DNA of 64,000 bases from Bermanella marisrubri (GTDB lineage: Bacteria > Pseudomonadota > Gammaproteobacteria > Pseudomonadales > Oceanobacteraceae): assembly GCF_012295615.1 (NCBI RefSeq), contig NZ_CP051183.1, forward strand, positions 3,189,001 to 3,253,000, given 5' to 3'. This document shows positions 28,827 to 37,175 of this stretch, piece after piece. Numbering within the stretch: position 1 is the stretch's first letter; each line of letters opens with the position of its first letter. The position numbers and the translations under genes were made by a program. Under the pieces are notes generated by a model, which had not been told where the DNA came from, did not search any database, and worked only from the letters and a program-made list of their open reading frames with translations.

Positions 28827-29942
28827 TTATTTCTCACAAGGGATATATTCAACGACTTCTAAGTTAAAGCCTGATATCCCTGCAAATTTCATTGGGCTGC
28901 TCAATAAGCGCATCTTAGACACACCTAAATCACGCAGAATCTGTGAGCCAGTACCTATCGTCACATATGCGCCTGAGCTATCTACATCTGTTGTGCGTTG
29001 TGGCTTTTGACGGCCATAGAAGGTTTCGATCGCCGTTGCCACGTCTTCTTTCTCTCCAGCGTTCAGCATAACTAATGCACCTGCATCGCTATCACCGATG
29101 GCTTGCAAGCTATTGGCCATGGACCAGCTGTGTGAATTGGGCATAACCGCACCTAATAGATCGCGCAGTGTTTCAGCAGCTTGCACACGAATTAACGGTG
29201 CTTCACAAGCTTCCACATCGCCTTTTGTAATCGCTAGGTGGGTATCTTGATTGATGGTATCTCGATAAACGTGCAACAAGAAATCGCCATAAACCGTTTG
29301 CAATGTATCACTGCTGATCTTCTCGATGGTTTGCTCATTAGCCATGCGATATTGAATTAAATCGGCTATCGTTCCGATTTTAATATCATGTTCTTTAGCA
29401 AATTCTTCCAGCTCAGGGCGACGCGCCATAGTACCGTCTTCATTCATGATCTCAACAATACACGAACTGGGTTGCAGGCCCGCCAAACGAGCAAGATCAC
29501 AACCCGCTTCAGTATGACCCGCTCGGCTTAATACGCCAGCCGCCTGTGCTCGCAAAGGAAAGATGTGACCTGGCTGTACGATGTCATCAGGCTTACCCAT
29601 AGGGTTTACCGCAGCGCGAACAGTAACAGCGCGATCAGCCGCGCTAATACCTGTGGTAACACCCTCGGCAGCTTCAATGGACACGGTAAACGGTGTTGAA
29701 AACTTAGAACCATTACCGGACACCATGGATGGCAAACCTAAAAAGTCACAACGTTCAGGCGTCAAGGTAAGACAAATCAAACCACGGGCTTTGCTGGCCA
29801 TAAAGTTAATGATTTCTGGCGTTACTTTTTCTGCCGCAACGATAATATCGCCTTCGTTTTCGCGATCTTCGTCATCCATAAGGATAACCATTTTACCGTC
29901 GCTAATATCCTGAATAATTTCTTCAATACTGTTTAATGACAT
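28827..29942 (-). CDS. ribB: Dihydroxybutanone-phosphate synthase with degenerate GTP cyclohydrolase II domain
   Basis: A 371-residue fusion. The N-terminal domain (1-205) is an intact 3,4-dihydroxy-2-butanone 4-phosphate synthase: MDDEDRENEGDI and RAGHTEAGCDLA carry the acidic and histidine metal ligands. The C-terminal half aligns in position with GTP cyclohydrolase II but lacks its three zinc cysteines (the usual C-x10-C-x-C block) and its RQEGRGIG-type motif. It should therefore be inactive for GTP hydrolysis, as in many Pseudomonas-type RibB proteins. A separate ribA must exist elsewhere. The 28-bp gap upstream is too short to hold an FMN riboswitch. Confidence 0.9.
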   Translation of the reverse strand: MSLNSIEEIIQDISDGKMVILMDDEDRENEGDIIVAAEKVTPEIINFMASKARGLICLTLTPERCDFLGLPSMVSGNGSKFSTPFTVSIEAAEGVTTGISAADRAVTVRAAVNPMGKPDDIVQPGHIFPLRAQAAGVLSRAGHTEAGCDLARLAGLQPSSCIVEIMNEDGTMARRPELEEFAKEHDIKIGTIADLIQYRMANEQTIEKISSDTLQTVYGDFLLHVYRDTINQDTHLAITKGDVEACEAPLIRVQAAETLRDLLGAVMPNSHSWSMANSLQAIGDSDAGALVMLNAGEKEDVATAIETFYGRQKPQRTTDVDSSGAYVTIGTGSQILRDLGVSKMRLLSSPMKFAGISGFNLEVVEYIPCEK

Positions 29943-29970
29943 AACAATCTCAAATACAAAAAAATGGGTG

Positions 29971-30624
29971 TTAACCTAAAAAACCATGTTCCGCTAAAAA
30001 AGCTTCACTTACATGACTGGTTTTCGTGGTCTGCTGTGGATTAATCAGACGCTCTAAATAGCGTGCAATGACGTCCACTTCTAAATGCACTTTGTCACCC
30101 GGTTTTGTTTTATACAGGGTGGTCTCTTTCGCCGTGTGCGGAACGATGTTCAATTCAAATCCGTCTGTTGTCACTTTATTCACCGTTAAACTAATTCCGT
30201 CCACGGTGATGGAGCCTTTATGCGCAATGTACTTGTCTAAATCCTGTGGTGCTTTTACTAAAAAGCGAATACTGCGGGCGTCTTCCTGCCGTGACATAAC
30301 TTCGCCAATGCCATCCACATGTCCACTCACAATATGGCCACCTAAGCGGCTGGTTGGCATTAACGCTTTTTCTAAATTAACGGTTTCACCAACTTGAATA
30401 TCTGACCATCGAGTGTAGCTTAGAGTTTCATTACTGATGTCTGCATCAAAAGCATTGCCATTCTGGGCAACGACCGTTAAGCACACACCGTTTACCGCAA
30501 TGCTGTCTCCGAGTTTTACATCACTATAATCAAGTGAGTGACTACTGATGGTGACCATTAGATCGCCGTCTTTCTCTTGCTTTCTTTCTACTCGCCCTTG
30601 GGCCTCAATGATTCCAGTAAACAT
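29971..30624 (-). CDS. ribE: Riboflavin synthase
   Basis: Final riboflavin step: dismutation of two lumazine molecules. It has 217 residues with two repeated barrel domains: MFTGIIEAQGRV begins the first, and GGHIVSGHVDGIGEV marks the second. The ATG at 30624 gives the invariant MFTGI start; an in-frame ATG at 30750 lies inside ribD and is not credible. It begins 10 bases after ribD. Confidence 0.95.
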   Translation of the reverse strand: MFTGIIEAQGRVERKQEKDGDLMVTISSHSLDYSDVKLGDSIAVNGVCLTVVAQNGNAFDADISNETLSYTRWSDIQVGETVNLEKALMPTSRLGGHIVSGHVDGIGEVMSRQEDARSIRFLVKAPQDLDKYIAHKGSITVDGISLTVNKVTTDGFELNIVPHTAKETTLYKTKPGDKVHLEVDVIARYLERLINPQQTTKTSHVSEAFLAEHGFLG

Positions 30625-30634
30625 ATTAATTAAC

Positions 30635-31747
30635 TCAATCTTTATTTTGGCTTTGAAGCGTATACGTAAAGCGTATGTCGTTTCCAAAATGACGAACATC
30701 GCTAATCTGGACTGGTATTTTGTCCGCCATGGTTTCGATGTCCATAGCAAATACTGGACGAGCTTCGCTGCCCATTAAGCATGGCGCCATGTAGTGCACT
30801 ACTTCATCCACTAAGCCCTGCTGGATAAATTGACCCGCCAATGTCGAACCCGTTTCCACTAAAACTTCATTACATTGACGATCCGCAAGGGCTTTTAACA
30901 GTTCACGTAGATTAAGACCTGATTCCCCATGATTTAAGGCTAGACTCTCTACAAAATTGGGCAACTGCACACCGTGTCGAACGCATACGAGGGTTTGCCC
31001 AGATTGATTCACAACTTTATGATCAGGCCGAATGCGTCCATGACTATCCAGAATCACTCGCAGGGGCTGCTTTTCAATGGCACGCTTTGCAAGCTCAGCA
31101 TCGGCCAGAGCCAATTCATCTTCACGTACAGTTAATGATGAGTCATCAGCAAGAATACTGTCGATACCACTAATGATAGCGCTACTGCGTGCGCGTAACC
31201 GCTGCACATCTGCTCGTGCATTGCCTCCTGTGATCCATTGGCTTTCACCACTGGCCATGGCTGTGCGGCCATCCAAGCTAGAAGCGATCTTCACCCGCAC
31301 ATATGGCAGGCCGCCCGACATGCGCTTAATAAAGCCTGGGTTTAACTTCTTGGCTTCGCTCTCAAGCACGCCGGAGATAATCTCAATGCCTGCCGCGCGC
31401 ATTTTCTCAAAACCACGTCCGCTAACCTCTGGATTGGGGTCTTGCATCGCACAAACCAGAGTGCGGATGCCTGCTTTTATCAGAGTGTCACTACAAGGCG
31501 GCGTTCGCCCAAAATGACTGCAGGGTTCCAATGTCACATAAGCAGTGGCGCCTTGAGCTGCGCTGCCTGCCTGCGCTAAAGCATTGACCTCTGCATGTCC
31601 TTCACCAGCACGCACATGATAGCCCTCGCCGATGATGTTGCCCTCTTTTACCAGGACACAACCTACTCGAGGATTAGGGTCAGTACTGTATAAACCCTGC
31701 TTGGCCAGTTGTATGGCTCTCGCCATAAAATCAATATGAGATGGCAT
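30635..31747 (-). CDS. ribD: Bifunctional riboflavin deaminase/reductase
   Basis: Second and third steps of riboflavin synthesis. It has 370 residues. The N-terminal cytidine-deaminase-like domain (1-145) carries the zinc motif HAEVNAL and PCSHFGRTPPC. The C-terminal reductase domain (about 150-365) has VRVKIASSLDGRTAMASGES and VLVETGSTLAGQF. It starts three bases after the nrdR stop, so it is co-transcribed with it. Confidence 0.95.
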   Translation of the reverse strand: MPSHIDFMARAIQLAKQGLYSTDPNPRVGCVLVKEGNIIGEGYHVRAGEGHAEVNALAQAGSAAQGATAYVTLEPCSHFGRTPPCSDTLIKAGIRTLVCAMQDPNPEVSGRGFEKMRAAGIEIISGVLESEAKKLNPGFIKRMSGGLPYVRVKIASSLDGRTAMASGESQWITGGNARADVQRLRARSSAIISGIDSILADDSSLTVREDELALADAELAKRAIEKQPLRVILDSHGRIRPDHKVVNQSGQTLVCVRHGVQLPNFVESLALNHGESGLNLRELLKALADRQCNEVLVETGSTLAGQFIQQGLVDEVVHYMAPCLMGSEARPVFAMDIETMADKIPVQISDVRHFGNDIRFTYTLQSQNKD

Positions 31748-31750
31748 AGG

Positions 31751-32278
31751 CTAGTGTTTTGATCCTTCGGCCACGTTATCTGTAATTTCCTCGGCCAGAA
31801 TATCTAACTGCGCATCGTTACTGCGTTTATCATGTCGAATGCGATCAATTTCTTGGCGGAACTCATCTATGTCTTGAAATTGACGATAAACACTAGCAAA
31901 TCGGACATAAGCGACCTGATCAAGCTTACGCAGTTCATCCATCACCATTTCGCCAACCAGTAAACTGCGGACTTCTCGCTCGCCAGTGGCACGAACACGA
32001 GCCATGATGCGATTAATGGAAGCCTCAATGTCTTCAACACTGACAGGACGCTTTTCTAAGGCTCGCTGAATACCAGCACGAAGCTTTTCTTCATCGAAAG
32101 GAACGCGGGTGCCATCGCTCTTGATGAGCTTAGGCATGACTAATTCGGCAGATTCGAACGTGGTAAATCGTTCATCACAGGCTTGGCACTGGCGGCGTCG
32201 ACGCACTTGGTCACCTTCGGCAACTAAGCGAGAATCGATTACTTTGGTATCTTGTTCACCGCAAAAGGGACAGCGCAT
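31751..32278 (-). CDS. nrdR: Ribonucleotide reductase repressor NrdR
   Basis: Transcriptional repressor of ribonucleotide reductase genes, sensing ATP/dATP through its ATP-cone domain. It has 175 residues. The zinc ribbon uses C3, C6, C31 and C34; the ATP-cone spans about 50-140. A family-typical extended tail is present. It heads the nrdR-ribD-ribE-ribBA-ribH-nusB-thiL unit, the common gammaproteobacterial order. Confidence 0.97.
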   Translation of the reverse strand: MRCPFCGEQDTKVIDSRLVAEGDQVRRRRQCQACDERFTTFESAELVMPKLIKSDGTRVPFDEEKLRAGIQRALEKRPVSVEDIEASINRIMARVRATGEREVRSLLVGEMVMDELRKLDQVAYVRFASVYRQFQDIDEFRQEIDRIRHDKRSNDAQLDILAEEITDNVAEGSKH

Positions 32279-32425
32279 GGCAAATCCTGTGTTAAAGAGC
32301 TAAAAATAGGGGGCGAATTATAGCCTGTTGCGACCTTAGTTAAAACCAAGAGAAGCGAGAGAACACGGGGTTTTGATGGATTTTTAGTGATGAATCAGTG
32401 TGTTGCGCGTGTAACAGCTTCGATG

Positions 32426-33076
32426 CTAATTAATCTGGCTCAAAACATATGCTTGAATGGCAATTTTATGAAGATCATCCACATCCTCAAATTGAACACC
32501 CGCAGACATACCATTATCGATCTCTTGTATACTGCGTACGACCCCCGGAACGTTTACCGTTACTTCAATACCGGCCACCTGCAGTTCAAATTCCAAGTCG
32601 ATAGCGGTGCCTGCCTCAAACTCAAAGCGCTTACCTGCAATGCGAGCACCGTTAAAGCTTAGATCCAGGATTTTAGCAGTCGTATTCTTTACCTCACCAT
32701 TCCCCTCAAAACTCAAGCGGCTGATAATCTCCACTTCCGCGCGAACACTTTTGCGAATCTCTCCGGTGATCACGTAATCAGGCATTTTGAGGTGAATATG
32801 TTGAAACGGAACATTGGTTGCAAACAGCACATGTGTTTGAAAGGCGCATGCACTGTTACGTTTACCGACAAATAAGCGCACATTAATTGGTTCATCATTT
32901 CTAACTTTGATTGGTGTACCATTTTCATAGGGCGTGGTGACAATTAATGAGCCATTACGCCGATAACCAACCAGCACCGATTTCTCTCGGGTTTTTGTAT
33001 AACCTTCAAACTCAAGATAAAGGATTTGACCGGGTAATAGCTTCAGGTCCCAAAAGTCGGCTTGCTGCTCTTCCAT
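32426..33076 (-). CDS. YcgR-like PilZ-domain c-di-GMP-binding protein
   Basis: A 216-residue cytoplasmic protein. The N-terminal half (about 10-105) fits the YcgR-N/PilZN fold. The C-terminal half (about 106-210) is a PilZ domain with an RxxxR-type motif (RKSVR in IRKSVRAEV) and DLSFNGARI (D-x-S-x-x-G), the two c-di-GMP-binding motifs. YcgR relatives brake flagellar rotation when c-di-GMP is high. No flagellar gene is nearby, so the target is inferred from the fold alone. Confidence 0.82.
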   Translation of the reverse strand: MEEQQADFWDLKLLPGQILYLEFEGYTKTREKSVLVGYRRNGSLIVTTPYENGTPIKVRNDEPINVRLFVGKRNSACAFQTHVLFATNVPFQHIHLKMPDYVITGEIRKSVRAEVEIISRLSFEGNGEVKNTTAKILDLSFNGARIAGKRFEFEAGTAIDLEFELQVAGIEVTVNVPGVVRSIQEIDNGMSAGVQFEDVDDLHKIAIQAYVLSQIN

Positions 33077-33158
33077 GTAATACTAACAACCTAAATTTTC
33101 TCGCATACTATTGAGTCTAGAACAGGAAAGCTCGATTGGGTAACCAGTAAACAGACAT

Positions 33159-33184
33159 AAAAAAGGCCAGCTAAGCTGGCCTTT
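33159..33184 (-). terminator. Terminator of the Yip1-family gene
   Basis: Read on the minus strand, a 10-bp perfect stem (33175-33184 with 33162-33171, three-base loop) runs into six T residues (plus-strand A-run 33159-33164). It lies 19 bases after the stop of the Yip1-family gene and before the PilZ gene. Confidence 0.85.
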
Positions 33185-33202
33185 ACCCTAATTAAGAAAG
33201 TC

Positions 33203-33808
33203 TCATCCCATAATAATTTGCGGAGAAAAACCGATGCTCCACAGCACTACTGTTGCGGCCATAAGCCCCACCAACGCACATAAGCCAACTGTAAGTATGG
33301 AGCTCGCGAAGATGAAACCACGCTCCTCTGGAATATTCATAAAGATTGGCACACCTGCGTATAGCAAATACACGGTATAAGCAACTGCTGCCATTACCAC
33401 AAAAACGTCCAGCCACAGAATCGGTACCAAACCGATTAATCCTGAAAGGAACATCGGAGTTGATGTATAAGTGGTGAATAATAAGCAGCGCTCTAGACTA
33501 GCATCAGCACCGAAGGTCTTCTCCATCCAGTAAGTGCAATAGGCCATTAAATACATGCCCACTAACAATGCAAAATAAAATCCCACTGCTAATGGCAATG
33601 CCGATTCGAATGTCAGATAGTAAAACTCTTTACCAATAAAGCTCCAACCAAACTGTGTTGTCCCCACTAGGAGGGCAAATGGTGGAATTAAAGCAAGAAT
33701 TGCTAGGTGAGTTAAATAAATGTGAGTGAGTGAATGCTGTTCCTTTTTTATGGAATCCCATTCGGCTTTTGGATGATACAGCAGCCCAAACATATGTTGA
33801 AAATACAT
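33203..33808 (-). CDS. Yip1-family membrane protein
   Basis: A 201-residue inner-membrane protein with about five membrane helices and a short cytoplasmic N-terminus (MFGLLYHPKAEWDSIKKE is typical of bacterial Yip1/DUF1282 proteins, which begin with a W-x-x-I motif). The function of bacterial members is unknown. It sits between cyoE and the PilZ gene with its own terminator. The 182-bp gap upstream, next to cyoE, probably holds its promoter; I see no convincing boxes there. Confidence 0.75.
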   Translation of the reverse strand: MYFQHMFGLLYHPKAEWDSIKKEQHSLTHIYLTHLAILALIPPFALLVGTTQFGWSFIGKEFYYLTFESALPLAVGFYFALLVGMYLMAYCTYWMEKTFGADASLERCLLFTTYTSTPMFLSGLIGLVPILWLDVFVVMAAVAYTVYLLYAGVPIFMNIPEERGFIFASSILTVGLCALVGLMAATVVLWSIGFSPQIIMG

Positions 33809-33990
33809 AACCGTCCCCTTTAAAAAATATGGTGTGGTCGTTTTTGTTATATTTGCGGGTCTACTACTTTTGCCCCTCTTTTTTTGTTACTACTTGAATA
33901 CTCCCGAATCCTCTTGTTAATCAGTTTGCAAGGCGTTTTAAATCTTGCTTGTGTATGATTTTGGTTACCTTTACCACTATTGCTGTAAGC

Positions 33991-34902
33991 CTATGAAAAA
34001 GCAATCAGCTGAACATAATGATCCAACAACAAAGCTGCAAATAACCACATAATATAAACAATGGAATACCTAAAGGTTTTTCGGGCTCGAGTATTGCTAG
34101 GATCACACCACATGCGATAGGTCAGCCACGTGAATTTGGCGTTGATATACGTGGCCATAACTAAGTAAATCAGCCCCTGAGAACCAATTAAAACAGGCAT
34201 GACACTGACTACGCATAATAGTAAACAATACAACCATGCTTGGAATGCGGTGAACTCTATACCGTGAGTAACAGGCATCATGGGGACGTCAGCTTTGGCA
34301 TAATCATCACGCTTGTAGATAGCTAGAGCCCAAAAATGCGGCGGCGTCCAAGTGAAAATAATCAATACCCATAGTAAAGCCTCCGGCGCGACGTGACCTG
34401 CAATGGCAGCATGCCCCAGTAACGGCGGCATTGCTCCAGCCAAACCTCCTACTGTAATGTTTTGAGGCGTCGCTGGTTTTAGCCATAGACTGTAAATAAC
34501 ACCATACGCAAACATGGAAGCGATAGATAACCAAGCGGTAAGCGCATTCACTTGCCAAAACAATAGACCTGCCCCAGCGGTCAAAAGCAGCATGCTAAAC
34601 GCAAAGGCTGATTCAGTACTGACTTTTCCGCTGGCTACCGGGCGACGCTTAGTACGCTGCATTTTCTGATCACGAAAACGATCAATTAAATGGTTCAGCA
34701 CTGCGCCACTCATAGCACACCCAGCTACACCAAGCAGCGTACAGGTCATCAACCATAAATTGATATTGGTATCACTACCCAATAAAAAGCCCACTAAAAC
34801 GGTAAACAACATGACCAAAACCACTTTGAATTTGGTCATAGCGAAATAGTCTTTTAACGAAAAAGCGTTTTTTAATTCGCCAAATTTTAATACTTTTTCC
34901 AT
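33991..34902 (-). CDS. cyoE: Protoheme IX farnesyltransferase
   Basis: Makes heme O from protoheme and farnesyl diphosphate, the precursor of heme A. It has 303 residues and about nine membrane helices in the UbiA fold. The aspartate-rich motif is NHLIDRFRDQKMQRTKRRP and the second is PHFWALAIYKRDDYA. The ATG at 34902 has a GGGGA ribosome site; an in-frame start at 34989 would overlap ctaA and lacks support. Last gene of the cox cluster, next to ctaA which uses its product. Confidence 0.94.
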   Translation of the reverse strand: MEKVLKFGELKNAFSLKDYFAMTKFKVVLVMLFTVLVGFLLGSDTNINLWLMTCTLLGVAGCAMSGAVLNHLIDRFRDQKMQRTKRRPVASGKVSTESAFAFSMLLLTAGAGLLFWQVNALTAWLSIASMFAYGVIYSLWLKPATPQNITVGGLAGAMPPLLGHAAIAGHVAPEALLWVLIIFTWTPPHFWALAIYKRDDYAKADVPMMPVTHGIEFTAFQAWLYCLLLCVVSVMPVLIGSQGLIYLVMATYINAKFTWLTYRMWCDPSNTRARKTFRYSIVYIMWLFAALLLDHYVQLIAFS

Positions 34903-34930
34903 GGCAGTCCCCACTGATTCTTTATTATTG

Positions 34931-35887
34931 TTATGCCAACATTTCTTCTGCGATGACTTCTTCGTCTTTCTCTTCTGTTCGGAAAACAAAACCGTTTAAT
35001 ACGCTGATCAAGAGCAGCATTGCAAAGGTGTTGTGAAGTAGCGCCAAACTTAGCGGCAGTAATAAAACCGCGTTCAAAACCCCTAGAACTACTTGCACCG
35101 CTAGGAAAACGCTGACGAACGCTAGCGCCTTTTTATGCTGTGATTCTCGCCACCACAAATAAGCGAACATTACTAATACCGCTATTGCCCCTAATCGATG
35201 TAGCCACTGAATCGCCATACGGTCTTGCATGGGAAGAATGCCGCCTAGGTATTCATCACCTTCCACTTTTGGTGCATGTAAAACACCTTCGTCAATTTCA
35301 ATCCACCATTGTCCCTGACAAGTTGGAAAGTCTGGGCAAGCCAATCCCGCATACTGAGATGAGGTCCAAGCTCCCAATGCCATTTGCAAAAATACAACAA
35401 GCGCGAATGCACTCCATGGGCTAAACCAGTTTGGATCACGGTTACTGGTGATGCTTCGCCAAATTAAAAACTGAGCGCCTAATGTAATAGCACCACCCAA
35501 AAGATGAGCACTTACGACTGGTGGCCATAAGCGCCAAGTAACGGTCCACATACCAAACATACCTTGAAGAATGACCCAGCCCACTAAAAACACAGCAAGC
35601 CAACGCACAGTTCCTAAATAGCGTGGAAACAATAGGATCGCTTGAATAATAATTGTGAGTCCTAAGATAGACGCCGCATAGCGGTGAATCATTTCCATCC
35701 AAGCTTTTACTGAATCAAATTCCCACAAAGTAAAACCCATGGCTGCTTCATTATGCTTGGGAATAAAATGACCATAGCAAGCTGGCCAGTCGGGGCAACC
35801 CAAACCGGCATCCATTAATCGTGTGAGTGCTCCTAGCGTAATAACGACCAATGCGAGCAATATATTCATTAGTGCAAAACGGCGCAT
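34931..35887 (-). CDS. ctaA: Heme A synthase
   Basis: Converts heme O to heme A for cytochrome aa3-type oxidase. It has 318 residues, COX15/CtaA family, with eight membrane helices in two repeats. Conserved histidines lie in MIHRYAASILG and WLHRLGAIAVL. The paired cysteines of some CtaA proteins are visible as CPDWPACYGHF and CPDFPTCQGQW. The ATG at 35887 has GGGAAG upstream; a GTG two codons earlier is less likely. Confidence 0.93.
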   Translation of the reverse strand: MRRFALMNILLALVVITLGALTRLMDAGLGCPDWPACYGHFIPKHNEAAMGFTLWEFDSVKAWMEMIHRYAASILGLTIIIQAILLFPRYLGTVRWLAVFLVGWVILQGMFGMWTVTWRLWPPVVSAHLLGGAITLGAQFLIWRSITSNRDPNWFSPWSAFALVVFLQMALGAWTSSQYAGLACPDFPTCQGQWWIEIDEGVLHAPKVEGDEYLGGILPMQDRMAIQWLHRLGAIAVLVMFAYLWWRESQHKKALAFVSVFLAVQVVLGVLNAVLLLPLSLALLHNTFAMLLLISVLNGFVFRTEEKDEEVIAEEMLA

Positions 35888-35897
35888 ATTCACTTCC

Positions 35898-36338
35898 CTA
35901 TACCCCGCTGTGTTTCATTAGAACTTTAATATCCTTTAACGCCTTATAGGCACCATCGTCATCAGCCGAGTAGGATAGAAGTAAAAGTCCCTTGGGATCA
36001 GCAATAAAAATTCCTTGTGATTTTTGCTTTAGAATATCGCTTGGCAGGCTTTCTAGCTCGACACTATCTTGATATTTACCTGTCGCCATTTTTAATCGGC
36101 GCATTAGGTTAACAAAATCGTCACAATTGGGTTGACAGTCCTGTTTCCGCCAAAGTAATTTCCAATGGTTATTTTGCGAAGGTGTAACAAAATGGCTTTC
36201 GCTCAACCAATTGCCTTTGGCTCGTGTATCCGAATTGGATGGATGCAGCCCGGCACGATCATCTAAAATCACAACCGAAGCAGCAAAGGGCGCAGCTAAA
36301 ACGAAAAACATAATGAGGAGAGGTAACCGCTTTTTCAT
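35898..36338 (-). CDS. Cox-cluster exported protein with a CxxxC motif
   Basis: A 146-residue protein with an N-terminal signal anchor (about 5-24) and a periplasmic domain. C68 and C72 form a CxxxC motif after a tryptophan-containing strand, and GIFIADPKGLLLLSYSADDD follows near residue 110. This resembles a reduced thioredoxin/SCO layout, in which CxxxC binds copper, but I cannot show homology. Its start overlaps the SURF1 stop. No canonical SCO/senC gene is present in the window, so a role in copper delivery to the oxidase is possible. Confidence 0.6.
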   Translation of the reverse strand: MKKRLPLLIMFFVLAAPFAASVVILDDRAGLHPSNSDTRAKGNWLSESHFVTPSQNNHWKLLWRKQDCQPNCDDFVNLMRRLKMATGKYQDSVELESLPSDILKQKSQGIFIADPKGLLLLSYSADDDGAYKALKDIKVLMKHSGV

Positions 36339-36982
36339 TATACTTCCTTTTTATTTTTCTTATTGATACTTGCGAACAACAGAATCACAAAGCCAGCGAT
36401 TGCAAGTAACAGCCATTGCAACGCGTAACCGAGATGTTTGTGTTCACTTAAATACGGATCACGAACAGGAAGCGGCGTTAATAATCCCTTCCCTTCTGAC
36501 TGCACAATATAATGGCTAATCAAGATACCTAGCTCATTAGACAAAGTTTTAACATTAATACTTTGAATTCGTTTTTTTATTGGGTCACTTACCGTCGTAT
36601 CCAATACTAGAGGTTGAGCCGGTGTGGTTAGCTTTCCTCGAAGTGTTACGACTCCATTGACAGGGCTAATATCAGGCATCGAATACCGGTCCTGATATTC
36701 ATAGAAGCCTCTATTAATTAAATAGAATTGTTTTCCTGATTTAAAAACAGTGAGAACACCATAACCCACATCGCCATTCAATGTTTGATTATCCAAGAAG
36801 CGGGTTGTTTCGTTAAAAAATTCACCCGTTAATTGGATACTGGGAATCACTGGTTGTTGATATGCCTGTGCTTTGAAATACTGCCATTGAGCAGCCCACA
36901 AGCAAATACCAATACCTACTAGCATAATTAGGGTATACACTGGCCGGAAAGATAACTGTTTTTCCCGAAAGGAAATAACCAT
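36338..36982 (-). CDS. SURF1-family cytochrome oxidase assembly protein
   Basis: Membrane protein that helps insert heme A into subunit I. It has 214 residues from the ATG at 36982, with membrane helices near both ends (about 16-32 and 188-206) and a periplasmic core between them. LWAAQWQYFKAQAY, LINRGFYEY and HLGYALQWLLLAIAGFVILL are recognisable SURF1 segments. Its start is uncertain: no good ribosome site precedes 36982, and in-frame ATGs at 36994 and 37021 would overlap the opposite-strand small gene further. Confidence 0.82.
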   Translation of the reverse strand: MVISFREKQLSFRPVYTLIMLVGIGICLWAAQWQYFKAQAYQQPVIPSIQLTGEFFNETTRFLDNQTLNGDVGYGVLTVFKSGKQFYLINRGFYEYQDRYSMPDISPVNGVVTLRGKLTTPAQPLVLDTTVSDPIKKRIQSINVKTLSNELGILISHYIVQSEGKGLLTPLPVRDPYLSEHKHLGYALQWLLLAIAGFVILLFASINKKNKKEV

Positions 36983-37166
36983 GCTTGAACTCATTATTTT
37001 ATTATTCTTATTGTGCAGCATCGTTGCGCTGTTTATTGGTATGTATCACCTAGTTACATCAAAAAATAGCTCGGTGAAAACATACCAATCGCTAAAATAC
37101 CGTGTCTTTTTCGCTGCAATGGCGCTTATTTCAATCGCCATACTGATGTACATCCGACACGGTTAA
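36981..37166 (+). CDS. Small twin-transmembrane protein (DUF2909)
   Basis: A 61-residue protein with two membrane helices (about 3-23 and 43-58) separated by a short basic loop. It fits DUF2909, a family found in cox clusters of Pseudomonas-type bacteria; function unknown but an oxidase-assembly role is likely. It lies on the plus strand inside an otherwise minus-strand cluster. The ribosome site AAAGGAAA (from about 36967) is strong and sits inside SURF1 coding sequence. Its ATG shares the tetranucleotide CATG with the SURF1 start. Confidence 0.8.
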   Translation: MLELIILLFLLCSIVALFIGMYHLVTSKNSSVKTYQSLKYRVFFAAMALISIAILMYIRHG

Positions 37167-37175
37167 TTTTCTATA

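Noticed and set aside
29943-29970. FMN riboswitch ahead of ribBA
   Set aside because: The gap to ribE is 28 bases, too short for the aptamer, and none is seen upstream of nrdR either.
30625-30750. Longer riboflavin synthase start inside ribD
   Set aside because: The invariant MFTGI N-terminus begins at 30624; the extension lies in ribD coding sequence.
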